Source: Paenibacillus sp. V4I7 (lineage in GTDB: Bacteria > Bacillota > Bacilli > Paenibacillales > NBRC-103111). Taken from it: a stretch of DNA of 64,000 nucleotides. The position numbers and the translations under genes were made by a program. This document shows, piece after piece, positions 53,798 to 63,499 of this stretch. Position 1 is the stretch's first letter, and every line of letters begins with the position of its first letter. Location: assembly GCF_030817275.1 (NCBI RefSeq), contig NZ_JAUSZD010000002.1, positions 7,910,501 through 7,974,500 of the forward strand, given 5' to 3'. The notes under the pieces are model-generated. The model made no database searches, had not been told where the DNA came from, and saw only the letters and a program-made list of their open reading frames with translations.

Positions 53798-54736
53798 TCA
53801 ATTCCCTTTTGTTCCATTTGTATCCTGTGCAGATTTAGAAAAATAGAGCTTGAAGCTTAAATCTTGATTGTAGTTGCCAAAGCCGGACCCGAATAAGGTG
53901 ACGCCTCCAATATGCTCGGCATCCTCTAAAATGGCAACTCGGAAGGACCAGTGAGGATTACGAATGTCGATTTGGTCAATCGTGACGTCGGACAGCTTCA
54001 AGCCGTCCATGAACGTTCCATCTTTTTTGATAATGATCCGCTTTAGTAGACCAAATTGATTCACATCTTCAAACCACCATGCAGGATTAAGTCTACCCTT
54101 GCCGCCAAAGTCACCTGGGCTAGTCCACATTCCTAGCTTAAGTCCATTGAAGAAGAACGTAATATCAGAAGGCCAGTCGCTGTTTGTTAAAGGGGCTTCG
54201 GAAGATATCTCCATCGATATTTCCAATTCCTCTGGTTCCTCGCTGTTCATTAAGAAATTTGGAATCTTATACTCGACATATCCCTGCGCGAACCAAAGAA
54301 TCTTAGCGTTCAATCGTTCCGGATCAAGGAAATAACGGGGATCATCGAAAATACCGATGACTTTAGATACCGTACAAATACCGCAAGTTGGAATGATGTT
54401 TAAATCCGTATAGTGGCCGACAGATACATCGGTTCTTCTTGAATAACGAGGGGTGACATTGCGCTGCGGAAAAGCAATCTCAAGATGATCCATGTGAAGT
54501 GAGCACATCTTCTGGGCTGCGCCGCCTTTGCCGGGCATCATTTCGGATCGGATCACATCGGCTTTCTCTAACTTTTTGACGTGCATCGTCATAATTGCGC
54601 TGCTAAGACCAAGGGCCTCCGCCAATTCACGGATATTCATGGGCTTCTGGGAGAGCAAGTGGACGATTTGAATGCGAACGTTACTTGAAAGTGCTTCAAA
54701 TAGAGGTAAATTATCTTCCGATAAATCAATTCTCAA
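53798..54736 (-). CDS. ArsR-like regulator with large C-terminal sensor domain
   Basis: The product is 312 aa. Residues 8-80 form a winged helix (LFEALSSNVRIQIVHLLSQKPMNIRELAEALGLSSAIMTMHVKKLEKADVI). Residues about 100-310 have no family I can name; they contain a Cys pair (PTCGIC) and a beta-rich pattern with IEFFFNGLKLGMWTSPGDFGGKG. It is divergent from the GH43 gene with a gap holding a motif ATTAATATWWATGTG that also occurs upstream of the importer operon. So it likely controls arabinan use; the C-terminal part may bind sugar. Confidence 0.8.
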   Translation of the reverse strand: MRIDLSEDNLPLFEALSSNVRIQIVHLLSQKPMNIRELAEALGLSSAIMTMHVKKLEKADVIRSEMMPGKGGAAQKMCSLHMDHLEIAFPQRNVTPRYSRRTDVSVGHYTDLNIIPTCGICTVSKVIGIFDDPRYFLDPERLNAKILWFAQGYVEYKIPNFLMNSEEPEELEISMEISSEAPLTNSDWPSDITFFFNGLKLGMWTSPGDFGGKGRLNPAWWFEDVNQFGLLKRIIIKKDGTFMDGLKLSDVTIDQIDIRNPHWSFRVAILEDAEHIGGVTLFGSGFGNYNQDLSFKLYFSKSAQDTNGTKGN

Positions 54737-54760
54737 ACAAATTCCCCCGTATAATAAAAG

Positions 54761-54778
54761 ATTAATATTTATGTGAAT
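54761..54778. promoter_or_regulatory. Candidate operator of the ArsR-like regulator, copy 1
   Basis: ATTAATATTTATGTGAAT, 25 bp from the regulator start. It matches copy 2 at 15 of 18 positions. Confidence 0.45.
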
Positions 54779-54861
54779 GATTCCTTATATAGTAATATAC
54801 ATTTTTCTTAAATCTTTAACAACATCGAAAAGTTTAACAAGATGATTCATGTAAACCAAAC

Positions 54862-54879
54862 ATTAATATAAATGTGTAT
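54862..54879. promoter_or_regulatory. Candidate operator of the ArsR-like regulator, copy 2
   Basis: ATTAATATAAATGTGTAT lies 15 bp upstream of the -35 box of the GH43 gene. A shorter third copy ATTAATATAAACG is at 56053-56065 before the importer genes. Confidence 0.45.
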
Positions 54880-54893
54880 TATTAATAAATATA

Positions 54894-54923
54894 TTGACAA
54901 TAGGATGGGGCTGGCATTACTAT
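54894..54923 (+). promoter_or_regulatory. Predicted GH43 promoter
   Basis: TTGACA (54894-54899), an 18-bp spacer and TACTAT (54918-54923). The start codon is at 54984. Confidence 0.65.
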
Positions 54924-54983
54924 TTACTCAATATGAAGTTATTCATATTTGTGAAAATCATCAAAATGATAGGGGTTTTGAAC

Positions 54984-55967
54984 ATGTTGAGTAACGTCAA
55001 GGCAATTGAACAGGAATATTTGAATCCCATTATCCCACAGCGCGCAGATCCTTGGGTGTATAAGCATACCGATGGATATTATTACTTTACCGCTTCTGTA
55101 CCGGAATTTGATCGAATCGAAGTAAGAAGAGCAGTTACGATTCAGGGGCTCGGTTTCGCCGAACCGGTAGTCGTATGGAACAAATATGCGGAAGGCCCGA
55201 TGAGCGCTAATATTTGGGCACCGGAAATCCATTATTTGAATAACAAATGGTACATCTATTTTGCGGCTGCTCGCACTACCGATACGGTGGAGGGATTGTT
55301 TGATCACCGAATGTTTGTTCTGGAGAATGAATCACCGAATCCACTGGAAGGGCAATGGGTAGAGAAAGGTCAGATCAAACCGAATTGGGAGTCATTCTCG
55401 CTCGATGCAACTACCTTTCAACATGAAGGTAATCTCTATTTAGTATGGGCGCAGAAGGATTTGAACATAGTAGGAAACTCCAATCTGTATATTGCGCTGA
55501 TGAGCGATCCATGGACAATTAGCGGTCAACAGGTCATGATTGCACAGCCGGACTATGAGTGGGAAAAAATTGGTTTTTTGGTCAATGAAGGTCCAGCCGT
55601 ATTGAAACGTAATGGGAAAATTTACATTACCTATTCTGCTAGTGCTACAGACTATAATTACTGTATGGGTTTATTGACGGCTGATGAGTCGAGTGATCTG
55701 TTAAACCCGGATTCATGGAGTAAGACACCTCACCCCGTATTTCAAACTAATGAGACTACTGGTCAATATGGACCTGGTCACAATAGCTTTACGGTTTGTC
55801 CGGAAGGTAAGGATGTGATCGTGTACCATTCCCGCAATTACAAATTTATTGAGGGTGACCCTCTATATGATCCAAATCGCCATACACGAGCACAAATATT
55901 TGGTTGGCACAGTGACGGGACACCTGATTTTGGCATTCCGGTTGCAGATGCTCTAACTCAAAAATAA
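54984..55967 (+). CDS. GH43 glycoside hydrolase (arabinofuranosidase/xylosidase-like), cytoplasmic
   Basis: The product is 327 aa. ATG 54984 has AGGGG 8 nt upstream; earlier in-frame starts lie in the promoter. It is a five-bladed GH43 propeller: Asp22 (base, RADPWVYK), Asp141 (SLDATTF, pKa modulator) and Glu202 (VNEGPAV, acid). No signal peptide, so it acts on imported oligosaccharides. It is divergent from the ArsR-like gene. With the endo-arabinanase at 59443 it suggests a complete arabinan route: extracellular cutting, import and release of arabinose. Confidence 0.88.
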   Translation: MLSNVKAIEQEYLNPIIPQRADPWVYKHTDGYYYFTASVPEFDRIEVRRAVTIQGLGFAEPVVVWNKYAEGPMSANIWAPEIHYLNNKWYIYFAAARTTDTVEGLFDHRMFVLENESPNPLEGQWVEKGQIKPNWESFSLDATTFQHEGNLYLVWAQKDLNIVGNSNLYIALMSDPWTISGQQVMIAQPDYEWEKIGFLVNEGPAVLKRNGKIYITYSASATDYNYCMGLLTADESSDLLNPDSWSKTPHPVFQTNETTGQYGPGHNSFTVCPEGKDVIVYHSRNYKFIEGDPLYDPNRHTRAQIFGWHSDGTPDFGIPVADALTQK

Positions 55968-56001
55968 AAATGAACTCGAAAAATTGCAAAATAACATAGT
56001 G

Positions 56002-56030
56002 TTGACAGTGAAAGCGCTTTGATTTATTAT
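56002..56030 (+). promoter_or_regulatory. Importer promoter with embedded cre site
   Basis: TTGACA (56002-56007), 17-bp spacer, TATTAT (56025-56030). The spacer contains TGAAAGCGCTTTGA (56009-56022), one mismatch from the cre consensus, so CcpA should block the promoter on preferred sugars. Confidence 0.75.
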
Positions 56031-56181
56031 AAGTTTAACATATATATTAATAATTAATATAAACGCTTACGTTTGTAAGGCAATCGCTTTAAAGGTTGAA
56101 CTTACATTATTAATTGAATATATGTATGCGGTTCCATTTCATCGGATTTTTTATTATTTACTACAATTAGGAGGGGTTTAA

Positions 56182-57573
56182 ATGAAAAAGAGTCTAGTAT
56201 CAGTAGCAGCGCTTTCCATGTCGTTAGTAATTGTACTTGCAGGTTGTGGTGGGAACAACGCGGGAAGCGGTAGTGGGGATACGGCGAAAAAAGAAGAAAG
56301 CAAAAGCACAGAGGCAGCAAAAACAGAAACAAAAGAACTAACATTTATGTTCCGCGGCGGCCCCGACGAGCAAAAGGCATACGAAAATACGATTAAGAAG
56401 TTCGAAACGGAGCACCCGGGTGTTAAAGTTAAAATCATCACAACAACAGCTGACCAATATGCAACAAAAATTAAGGCAGCTATTACAGGTAAAAGCTTAC
56501 CCGATGTATTCTACTTTGAACCAGGTGATTTGAGAGCTTATGTAAATGGCGGCGTTCTCCTGGATCTGACAGCTAACATTAAAGGTGATAAAAATGTTGA
56601 TCTGAACAACATCTGGAAATACGGCGTTGACTTTTATCGTTATGACGGTTCCACTGTTGGGAAAGGCAATATTTACGGTCTACCAAAGGATGTTGGCCCA
56701 TTTGCACTCGGCTATAACAAAACAATGTTTGAAAAAGCTGGAGTACCACTTCCTGACAAAGATAAGCCTTATACGTGGGATGAATTTATTAAAGTCAACA
56801 AACAACTGACCAAAGATAACAACGGTGACGGCAAGATGGATCAGTTCGGTACTGGTTTCAATGTTAACTGGTCCTTGCAATCATTTGTATGGAGCAATGG
56901 TGCAGATTGGCTAGATGCAACAAAAACAAAAGTTACGATTGATGAACCTAAATTTGCTGAAGCTTTGCAATATTTTGCTGATATGCAAAATAAGCATAAG
57001 ATCACTCCATCAATTGAAGATGCGCAAACGTTAGATACTTACCAGCGTTGGATGAAGGGCGAAATGGGCTTCTTCCCGGTAGGACCTTGGGATCTAAGTA
57101 CCTATGAAAAATTGCCGTTTGAATATGATCTGATTCCTTACCCAGCTGGATCGACAGGTAAATCTGCAACATGGTTAGGTTCCTTGGGAATTGGTGTTTC
57201 CAGCAAAACGAAACACCCTCAGGAGGCTACTGCTTTGGTAACTTACTTAACAGCTTCGCGTGAAGGACAGCAAGCCCTGGTAGATGCTAAAGTACAAATC
57301 CCGAACTTGATCGATATGGCTGACAAGTGGGCTGCAGACACATCCATTAAACCGGCAAACAAGAAAGAATTTTTGGAAATAGTTAAAGATTACGGCAGAG
57401 CTATTCCAAATACGTTGACTTACAATGCAGAATGGCACCAGCTCTTCTTCACGGATATTCAGCCAGTCATTGATGGTAAAGTAACTGCAGCTGATTATGT
57501 GAAGGGTCAACAGCCGAAAATGCAAAAACTTCTCGATAAGGCAATTGAACAAGAACAAAAATCTAAAAAATAA
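56182..57573 (+). CDS. Sugar ABC transporter substrate-binding lipoprotein (arabino-oligosaccharide type)
   Basis: The product is 463 aa. Lipobox VLAGC (Cys22) follows a typical signal peptide, then a Lys/Glu/Ser linker. The body is an SBP_bac_1 domain: [62 protein letters not shown] and [24 protein letters not shown] precedes the ATG. Surrounding GH43 enzymes suggest arabinan-derived oligosaccharides as ligand. No ATPase is in this operon. Confidence 0.9.
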   Translation: MKKSLVSVAALSMSLVIVLAGCGGNNAGSGSGDTAKKEESKSTEAAKTETKELTFMFRGGPDEQKAYENTIKKFETEHPGVKVKIITTTADQYATKIKAAITGKSLPDVFYFEPGDLRAYVNGGVLLDLTANIKGDKNVDLNNIWKYGVDFYRYDGSTVGKGNIYGLPKDVGPFALGYNKTMFEKAGVPLPDKDKPYTWDEFIKVNKQLTKDNNGDGKMDQFGTGFNVNWSLQSFVWSNGADWLDATKTKVTIDEPKFAEALQYFADMQNKHKITPSIEDAQTLDTYQRWMKGEMGFFPVGPWDLSTYEKLPFEYDLIPYPAGSTGKSATWLGSLGIGVSSKTKHPQEATALVTYLTASREGQQALVDAKVQIPNLIDMADKWAADTSIKPANKKEFLEIVKDYGRAIPNTLTYNAEWHQLFFTDIQPVIDGKVTAADYVKGQQPKMQKLLDKAIEQEQKSKK

Positions 57574-57605
57574 CAAGTTAATGAAAGACTATTTTTAGTG
57601 CAGTT

Positions 57606-57657
57606 GAAAATGATGTTAGTTGCTGAAGTGTAATAACAAAGAACTAACATCATTTTC
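57606..57657 (+). terminator. Perfect 16-bp intercistronic hairpin
   Basis: GAAAATGATGTTAGTT (57606-57621) and its exact complement (57642-57657) surround a 20-nt loop between binding-protein and permease genes. It probably stabilises or attenuates. Confidence 0.7.
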
Positions 57658-57681
57658 TTCTAACTAAATCAGGGGTGAATT

Positions 57682-58572
57682 ATGAAATCCAAATCTAATC
57701 TCTATCGGAAAGAGAAATATTACGGGTTTTTATTTATACTTGCACCCGTTCTTGGTCTAATTCTATTTACATTGTACCCAGTTTTATATTCTTTCTACGG
57801 TTCCTTCACAGATTGGGATGGATTGGGCCAGATGAGCTTTATCGGGCTGGATAATTATATAGACATATTTCAAGATGAGCAATTTTACAAAGCTATGTAC
57901 AACACTCTATTTCTAATGCTTGGCATTCCAATTGGTTTGATTTTGGCTTTACTGTTGGCGCTTGGTCTCAATAGAGGAATTTTTGGAACTACTACTTTCC
58001 GAGTCATATACTACATTCCGGTCATTTCTTCGTTGGCAGCGATCTCCATTTTGTGGCAATGGGCTTATAACGGTGATTATGGTTTAGTTAACCAGTTTTT
58101 GGATCTATTCGGAATTGAAGGACCTAACTGGTTAGCTAATAAAAATACGGTTAAACCTGCAATTATGATTATGGCAATCTGGAAAGGCTTAGGATACTCG
58201 ATGCTCTTGTATTTGGCGGCGCTGCAAAGCGTATCCAGATCTTATTATGAAGCGGCAGAGATCGATGGGGCAAATGCTTTACAGTCTTTTTGGAATATTA
58301 CATGGCCAATGGTGAAGCCGGTTACATTCTTTATCGTTGTGACAAGCATCATCGGCGGTTCGCAAATTTTTACCGAGATTAACATTATGACTTCAACAGG
58401 TGGTCCTGAGTATAGTTCTGCTTCAGTCGTCTTTTATGTGTGGCAGAAAGCATTCGGCAACCTCCAAATGGGATATGCATCAGCAATGGCTGTTGTGCTG
58501 GGTCTGTTTATATTTATCGTTACGCTTATCCAATTTAAAATGAATGAAAAATCATCCTATGATGTGGATTAG
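57682..58572 (+). CDS. Sugar ABC transporter permease (MalF/MsmF-like)
   Basis: The product is 296 aa with six membrane helices. GFLFILAPVLGLILFTLYPVLYSFYGSFTDWDGLGQMSFIGLDNYIDIF is the typical N-terminus, and the EAA loop is EAAEIDGANALQSFWNITWPMVKP. A GGGGTGA site precedes the ATG. It forms the channel with the following permease. Confidence 0.93.
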   Translation: MKSKSNLYRKEKYYGFLFILAPVLGLILFTLYPVLYSFYGSFTDWDGLGQMSFIGLDNYIDIFQDEQFYKAMYNTLFLMLGIPIGLILALLLALGLNRGIFGTTTFRVIYYIPVISSLAAISILWQWAYNGDYGLVNQFLDLFGIEGPNWLANKNTVKPAIMIMAIWKGLGYSMLLYLAALQSVSRSYYEAAEIDGANALQSFWNITWPMVKPVTFFIVVTSIIGGSQIFTEINIMTSTGGPEYSSASVVFYVWQKAFGNLQMGYASAMAVVLGLFIFIVTLIQFKMNEKSSYDVD

Positions 58573-58602
58573 TACATCAATCGGGAAGGAGCGGGTAATC
58601 CT

Positions 58603-59439
58603 ATGATAATTACCAAACAACAAAAAATAATGAGCATCGTTATTTTTCTCATATTAGCAATCGGCGCTATTGTCATGGTAGCTCCCTTATTGTGGATGGT
58701 ATCGACTTCCTTCAAAGAAAAGAAGGATGTGTTCGCACTGCCTCCTCAGTGGATACCCGAGACGTTTTTATTTATTAAATACAGTGAAATTTGGGAAAAG
58801 GGACCTTTGCTTTCGGGTATTAAAAACAGTGTCTTCATTGCTGTTTCTGTAACAATTATCGGAACCTTTACTTCCAGCTTAGCTGCTTTTTCGTTTGCAA
58901 AGCTTAGGTTCCCAGGTAAGGACAAGATTTTTTTACTGCTGCTTTCAGCCTTAATGATTCCTTATCCAGTTGTTATGATACCGCAGTTCATTTTATTCTC
59001 AGAGTTGGGCTGGGTAGATACATTGCTGCCGTTAATTGTCCCAGGCTTTTTCGGAAATATTGTGATGATCTTTTTCCTTCGCCAGTATTTAACAAGCGTG
59101 CCGAATGCAATAATTGAAGCTGCGAAGATTGATGGAACCTCCTACTTTGGAATTTTCTACAGGATCATATTTCCTCTTATTAAACCTGCAGTAGCTGCAC
59201 AGCTTATTTTATGGTTTATGGCCATTTGGAACGATTATTTAGCACCAATCATTTACTTGAATTCACCTGAGAAACAAACGCTGCAGCTAGTAATTGCTAA
59301 CTTCAATGCAACTTATGCCATTCAAACGGACTACCCGTTAATTATGGCAGCATCTGTTATCGCGTTATTACCGATGTTAATCGTTTTTCTCATATTTCAA
59401 AAGCAAATCATTGAATCGGTTGCAATTTCCAGGTGTTAA
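58603..59439 (+). CDS. Sugar ABC transporter permease (MalG/MsmG-like)
   Basis: The product is 278 aa with six membrane helices; EAA loop EAAKIDGTSYFGIFYRIIFPLIKP and FLRQYLTSVPNAIIEAAKIDG are characteristic. The C-terminus FQKQIIESVAISRC is shortened relative to usual endings, by a few residues. AAGGAG precedes the ATG. Three bases after its stop, the lipoprotein endo-arabinanase starts. Confidence 0.92.
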   Translation: MIITKQQKIMSIVIFLILAIGAIVMVAPLLWMVSTSFKEKKDVFALPPQWIPETFLFIKYSEIWEKGPLLSGIKNSVFIAVSVTIIGTFTSSLAAFSFAKLRFPGKDKIFLLLLSALMIPYPVVMIPQFILFSELGWVDTLLPLIVPGFFGNIVMIFFLRQYLTSVPNAIIEAAKIDGTSYFGIFYRIIFPLIKPAVAAQLILWFMAIWNDYLAPIIYLNSPEKQTLQLVIANFNATYAIQTDYPLIMAASVIALLPMLIVFLIFQKQIIESVAISRC

Positions 59440-59442
59440 AGG

Positions 59443-60903
59443 ATGATCAAATCAACTGGAAGCCTAAGGAGACGAAATGCCTTTGTAAGCATCATGACAG
59501 TTGCTGTTCTCCTTCTCGCAGGTTGTTCCATCGGAGGAGGAGGAAGTTTGCAGTCGAAGTTAAAGTATCCAGATGCGCCTCCAAGCTATCCAATGTTTGA
59601 TACGGATAACCTTCATAACGAATTGGCGTGGAATACGAACAATACACATGATCCTGCAATTATAAAAGAAGACGATACCTATTATGTTTTTTCAACGGAT
59701 GCTAAAGTTGGCGGTAAGGCTAAGCCTGGTATTATGGTTAGGAAATCAAAGGATCTCATTCAATGGGAATGGGTCGGATACGCTTTTGATGGAGTACCCA
59801 AGCAAGCGGCGGAATGGACAGGGGCTCAAGGTTTATGGGCACCTGATGTTAAGAAATTCGGCGATACGTTCTATTTATATTATTCGGCATCGACCTTCGG
59901 TTCGAACCAATCATTCATTGGCGTAGCGACAAGTTCTTCCTTAGAGGGACCTTGGACTGACCAAGGAGAAGTAATAAAGACGGGTGTCGGCGATAAGCCG
60001 AATGCGATTGATCCGAACATTGTATTGGATGCGTCGGGAGATCCATGGTTTGTATTCGGTTCTTTCTTCGGGGGGATTTATACCTCTCCGCTAGATCCGA
60101 AAACAGGCAAGTTGAAAGAGCCTGGTTTTGGTACAAAGATTGCGACCAGGGATCATAAAACGGAATCCGGAGCGGTAGAAGGCCCTTATATTGTTTATCA
60201 TTCGGAGCTGAAGAAATATTACCTATTTGTTTCCTTTGATTCGTTGTCACAGGATTACAATGTGCGGGTAGGTAGATCGGACTCCATGACAGGTCCATAT
60301 TTGGATGTGAATGGAAGAGATCTTATGGACGATAAGTATGAAGCCCAGTTTGAGATCGGCAACAAAATATTGGGTGGCTATAAGTTCCAAGAAGGCGATG
60401 GATGGATTGCGCCTGGACATAATTCCGTGCTGCAGGATGGGGATCATACTTATATCGTCCATCATGCTCGTCCGCAGCAGGATATGAACTGGATGTATCT
60501 CCACGTTAGAAAAATATTGTGGACCCAAGACGGCTGGCCGGTCGTATCACCGGAAAGATATACTGGAGAGACCGTTCAAGATATCCCTAAGGCGAGCATA
60601 GCAGGCGAATGGGAACGAATCGTGATGGATAAAATGATCGACGGCCAAGTTGAATCGGACGAGTTAAAGCTTTTAAAAGGCGGGAAAATCAACAATTCTG
60701 ATTCCAAGGACTACTGGGAATTCGATGGAAAGCATACCCTAACGCTTTATTGGTACGATGGTGAGGAGCTGGCATCTCAGGAAATAGTTATGATGCTGCC
60801 GTCATGGGATTGGGAGCTTAATCGTTCAACTCTTGTCTTTACAGGCATGAATAATCGAGGTACGGCTATATGGGGGAAACAGCTTCCACAAGCAGCTAAG
60901 TAA
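59443..60903 (+). CDS. GH43 endo-1,5-alpha-L-arabinanase-like lipoprotein
   Basis: The product is 486 aa. Lipobox LLAGC (Cys28) follows a basic N-terminus and hydrophobic core, so it is lipid-anchored outside. The GH43 five-bladed propeller holds Asp70 (THDPAII), Asp190 (NAIDPNI) and Glu247 (AVEGPYIV); the WAPDVKKFGDTFYLYYSAS and GHNSVLQDGDHTYIVHHAR motifs are those of arabinanases. A C-terminal beta domain (about 400-480, as in Bacillus Abn2/YxiA) follows. It would cut arabinan at the cell surface and feed the co-transcribed importer. Confidence 0.88.
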   Translation: MIKSTGSLRRRNAFVSIMTVAVLLLAGCSIGGGGSLQSKLKYPDAPPSYPMFDTDNLHNELAWNTNNTHDPAIIKEDDTYYVFSTDAKVGGKAKPGIMVRKSKDLIQWEWVGYAFDGVPKQAAEWTGAQGLWAPDVKKFGDTFYLYYSASTFGSNQSFIGVATSSSLEGPWTDQGEVIKTGVGDKPNAIDPNIVLDASGDPWFVFGSFFGGIYTSPLDPKTGKLKEPGFGTKIATRDHKTESGAVEGPYIVYHSELKKYYLFVSFDSLSQDYNVRVGRSDSMTGPYLDVNGRDLMDDKYEAQFEIGNKILGGYKFQEGDGWIAPGHNSVLQDGDHTYIVHHARPQQDMNWMYLHVRKILWTQDGWPVVSPERYTGETVQDIPKASIAGEWERIVMDKMIDGQVESDELKLLKGGKINNSDSKDYWEFDGKHTLTLYWYDGEELASQEIVMMLPSWDWELNRSTLVFTGMNNRGTAIWGKQLPQAAK

Positions 60904-60989
60904 GATACATGATAGTATCCTATCGGCAATTGAATTACTATTTCTGGCCAATGTCCGTTCTGTTCTTGAATGATGGTGAATTCATACAT

Positions 60990-61028
60990 AACCTCTACCT
61001 CACTATAAAAGTCGAGATGAGGTTTTTT
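60990..61028 (+). terminator. Probable terminator of the arabinan operon
   Basis: AACCTC (60990-60995) pairs with GAGGTT (61019-61024), followed by a T-run to 61028. The hairpin is imperfect inside. No gene was accepted between 60904 and 61120. Confidence 0.5.
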
Positions 61029-61120
61029 GTCTTGCTTGCGTATTTCCGCCACCGTTCCGACATAGAAGTCGATAGTCCATATATGATAAGCTATACGTAT
61101 TAAAAAAGGAGGCGATTGCT

Positions 61121-61819
61121 GTGATTCAAGTTTTCCCTGCGCATACGCGTAATACAACCGATCTGGGCTGGCTTAAGAGCCATAAGAATTTCTCGTTCGG
61201 CGATTATTTTGATGAGGATAATGTAGGTTTCGGGGTTATGCGTGTTTGTAATGACGATGATATTGCTGCCGGTCGAGGCTTCGGTCCACATCCCCATAGC
61301 GATATGGAGATTGTCAGCATCGTTCTCAGCGGAGCCATTAAACACGAAGATAGCTTGGGGCATGTTGCGGTAACGGGTGTGAATGGCGTGCAGCGAATGT
61401 CAGCTGGAAGCGGCGTTATACATGCCGAGTATAATGCGTCGGATACGGAACCGATGAGCCTATTTCAACTTTGGTTCATGCCTTCTAAGCGGGGCTTGGA
61501 GCCGTCCTTTGAGAATGTCACTTATGAACCTGAAGCATTGATAAACACGCTGCTGCCGGTAGTTACACCCGAGGGAGGCGAGCATGCAGCCAAGATACAC
61601 CAAGATATGAGTATTTACCTCAGCAAGTTGGAAGCGGGCAAAGAGCTTGTGTTTAAACAAGGAGAGAATCGCCGTATTTTTCTTATGCTTATCAGCGGGA
61701 AGTTATCTGCTAATGATGCTGTATTGGAAACTAAGGATAGCGCGCGTATGGAAGCTGAACAAACGGTTGAGATTCGTGCGATAGAAGATACACATTTCAT
61801 GCTAATCGATCTGCCATAA
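61121..61819 (+). CDS. Pirin family protein
   Basis: The product is 232 aa, a bicupin. Metal ligands of the first cupin are in FGPHPHSDMEIVSIVLSGAIKHEDS and the later SAGSGVIHAEYN. GTG start with AAAAAGGAGG 10 nt upstream. Bacterial pirins often have quercetinase-like or regulatory activities. Small gene and NO synthase follow on the same strand, and co-expression is possible. Confidence 0.9.
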   Translation: MIQVFPAHTRNTTDLGWLKSHKNFSFGDYFDEDNVGFGVMRVCNDDDIAAGRGFGPHPHSDMEIVSIVLSGAIKHEDSLGHVAVTGVNGVQRMSAGSGVIHAEYNASDTEPMSLFQLWFMPSKRGLEPSFENVTYEPEALINTLLPVVTPEGGEHAAKIHQDMSIYLSKLEAGKELVFKQGENRRIFLMLISGKLSANDAVLETKDSARMEAEQTVEIRAIEDTHFMLIDLP

Positions 61820-61844
61820 TGGATGATGAAGGAGGGCTATGCGG

Positions 61845-62177
61845 ATGAAGGAAGTCTTTTTAATTAAACATGCAGTGGGCGGTCGAGCGTTCGTAGATAC
61901 GGGTAAACATCCGATCCCCTACACATGGGAGCAGGTTGGTGACCAATGGATTTTTACCGTGCAGATAGAGAAGAAGGAAGATATTGCTGAGCTTTTGAAA
62001 TGGAAAGAGGAACTCAACGTATTCTTATTTCAGGAATATGAAAATGAGCCAACAAAGAAATTATGGTTTTATGTAGGCGATGATTCCGTTCACTATTCCG
62101 AGGAAAAAGGCGAGTTAACCATCGTAGCAAAGTCTCAAATCGTATACATTCCTGATCAGTTTAGTGCGCAATTGTAA
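61845..62177 (+). CDS. Hypothetical protein
   Basis: The product is 110 aa from ATG 61845 (GGAGGG, 8-nt spacing; the ATG two codons earlier is too close). It is rich in Glu/Lys and aromatic residues (HPIPYTWEQVGDQWIFTVQIEKKEDIAELLKWKE; KLWFYVGDDSVHYSEEKGELTIV). No signal peptide or known motif. It lies between pirin and NO synthase with short gaps, so it may be functionally tied to either. Confidence 0.7.
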   Translation: MKEVFLIKHAVGGRAFVDTGKHPIPYTWEQVGDQWIFTVQIEKKEDIAELLKWKEELNVFLFQEYENEPTKKLWFYVGDDSVHYSEEKGELTIVAKSQIVYIPDQFSAQL

Positions 62178-62195
62178 CTCAACATAGGGAGAGCT

Positions 62196-63335
62196 GTGCA
62201 GGTGTCAAATGCTTGTGGGGCTCCCCTTTATCGGATTGGAGCAGCACCAATGAAAGTGCAGAATCAATTGCTAGAGAAAGCAATACCTTTTATCAAGGAA
62301 TGTTGTAGTGAACTAGGCCAAAGCTCGGGCGAAATCGATGCTCGTCTTACTGAAATTACCGAAACCATTAGGTATAAAGGTTACTACGAACATACCCTTC
62401 AAGAGCTTGAGCATGGGGCCAAAATGGCATGGCGCAACAGCAACCGTTGTATCGGGCGATTGTTCTGGGAAACACTGACGGTACACGATGCTCGTTATAT
62501 TGAAACCGAAGAACAGATGGCTGAGGCACTTTTTCGTCATATAGAAACGGCGACCAATGGCGGCAAAATCCGTCCAGTGATTACGATTTTCCCACCTACG
62601 CATGATTCGGCTCAGGGAGCCTTTATTCATAATGACCAACTTGTCCGTTACGCGGGCTATGAAACTGACAATGGGATTCTCGGTGACCCAGCTTCTATTC
62701 ATATAACTGCGTTAAGCCAATCGCTTGGATGGCAGGGGGCTGGGACGCCTTACGACGTGCTGCCGCTTGTTGTTCAAATGGGAGATCGGAAACCAAAGCT
62801 GTTCGAGATTCCTACCGAGCTCGTCCTGGAAGTGGATATTACACATCCGGACATAGCAGCGTTCGATGATTTGCATCTCAAATGGTATGCCGTACCGATC
62901 GTCTCGAATATGTACCTTGAAATCGGAGGGATTCATTACCCTGCTGCGCCATTCAATGGTTGGTACATGGGCACTGAGATCGGAGCGCGAAACTTTGCCG
63001 ACCAAGCGAGATATGACATGCTGCCGCGTGTAGCGTCTGTCATGGGTCTGGATACTCGGCGCGATGCCTCCCTTTGGAAAGATAGGGCGCTTGTTGAGTT
63101 AAATGTGGCTGTGCTGCATTCGTTTCAACAGCAAGGTGTAGCTATTGTGGATCATCATACAGCGGCGAGGCAATTTAAGAGTTTTGAAGAGAAAGAGCAG
63201 AAGGTCGGTCGTGATGTCACGGGTGATTGGTCGTGGTTGATCCCGCCGCTATCTCCGGCGACAACGCATATTTTCCATCAGCATTATTCAAATGAAGTGA
63301 AGCTGCCTAACTTTTTTTATCGGCATGAGGGCTGA
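62196..63335 (+). CDS. nos: Bacterial nitric oxide synthase oxygenase
   Basis: The product is 379 aa, oxygenase domain only, as in Bacillus bNOS (about 363 aa). The haem-ligating cysteine is Cys85 in [10 protein letters not shown], and the arginine-binding glutamate is Glu261 in [13 protein letters not shown]. The [18 protein letters not shown] and [18 protein letters not shown] regions match. It oxidises L-arginine to NO and citrulline, using a generic reductase. Start uncertain: GTG 62196 (AGGGAG upstream) or GTG 62202. It probably protects against oxidants and some antibiotics. Confidence 0.93.
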   Translation: MQVSNACGAPLYRIGAAPMKVQNQLLEKAIPFIKECCSELGQSSGEIDARLTEITETIRYKGYYEHTLQELEHGAKMAWRNSNRCIGRLFWETLTVHDARYIETEEQMAEALFRHIETATNGGKIRPVITIFPPTHDSAQGAFIHNDQLVRYAGYETDNGILGDPASIHITALSQSLGWQGAGTPYDVLPLVVQMGDRKPKLFEIPTELVLEVDITHPDIAAFDDLHLKWYAVPIVSNMYLEIGGIHYPAAPFNGWYMGTEIGARNFADQARYDMLPRVASVMGLDTRRDASLWKDRALVELNVAVLHSFQQQGVAIVDHHTAARQFKSFEEKEQKVGRDVTGDWSWLIPPLSPATTHIFHQHYSNEVKLPNFFYRHEG

Positions 63336-63399
63336 GCAATCACATGGTAGAAGGGATTGCGTCTTCGTTAAAGGATAGCACAAACAATCGTGTAGTTTG

Positions 63400-63420
63400 A
63401 TCCCCGTATATCGGGGATTT
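63400..63420 (+). terminator. Terminator after the NO synthase gene
   Basis: ATCCCCG (63400-63406) and CGGGGAT (63412-63418) with a short loop, followed by TTATTTAATT. Together with the 63336-63399 spacer it holds no gene. Confidence 0.75.
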
Positions 63421-63499
63421 ATTTAATTGAAAATTGACCTAGGGACAAATTACAAGATTCATAGAATTGTGTTACTAGAATTGAAAAGAGGATTTTACT

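Noticed and set aside
54894-54983. 30-residue extension of the GH43 protein
   Set aside because: It would start inside the -35 box of the predicted promoter; ATG 54984 has AGGGG.
56060-56085. Second cre-like site AAACGCTTACGTTT
   Set aside because: It is palindromic but does not fit the cre consensus spacing; left unassigned.
60777-61157. 126-codon open frame on the minus strand
   Set aside because: It overlaps the end of the endo-arabinanase and the pirin start, has no ribosome site and crosses a probable terminator.
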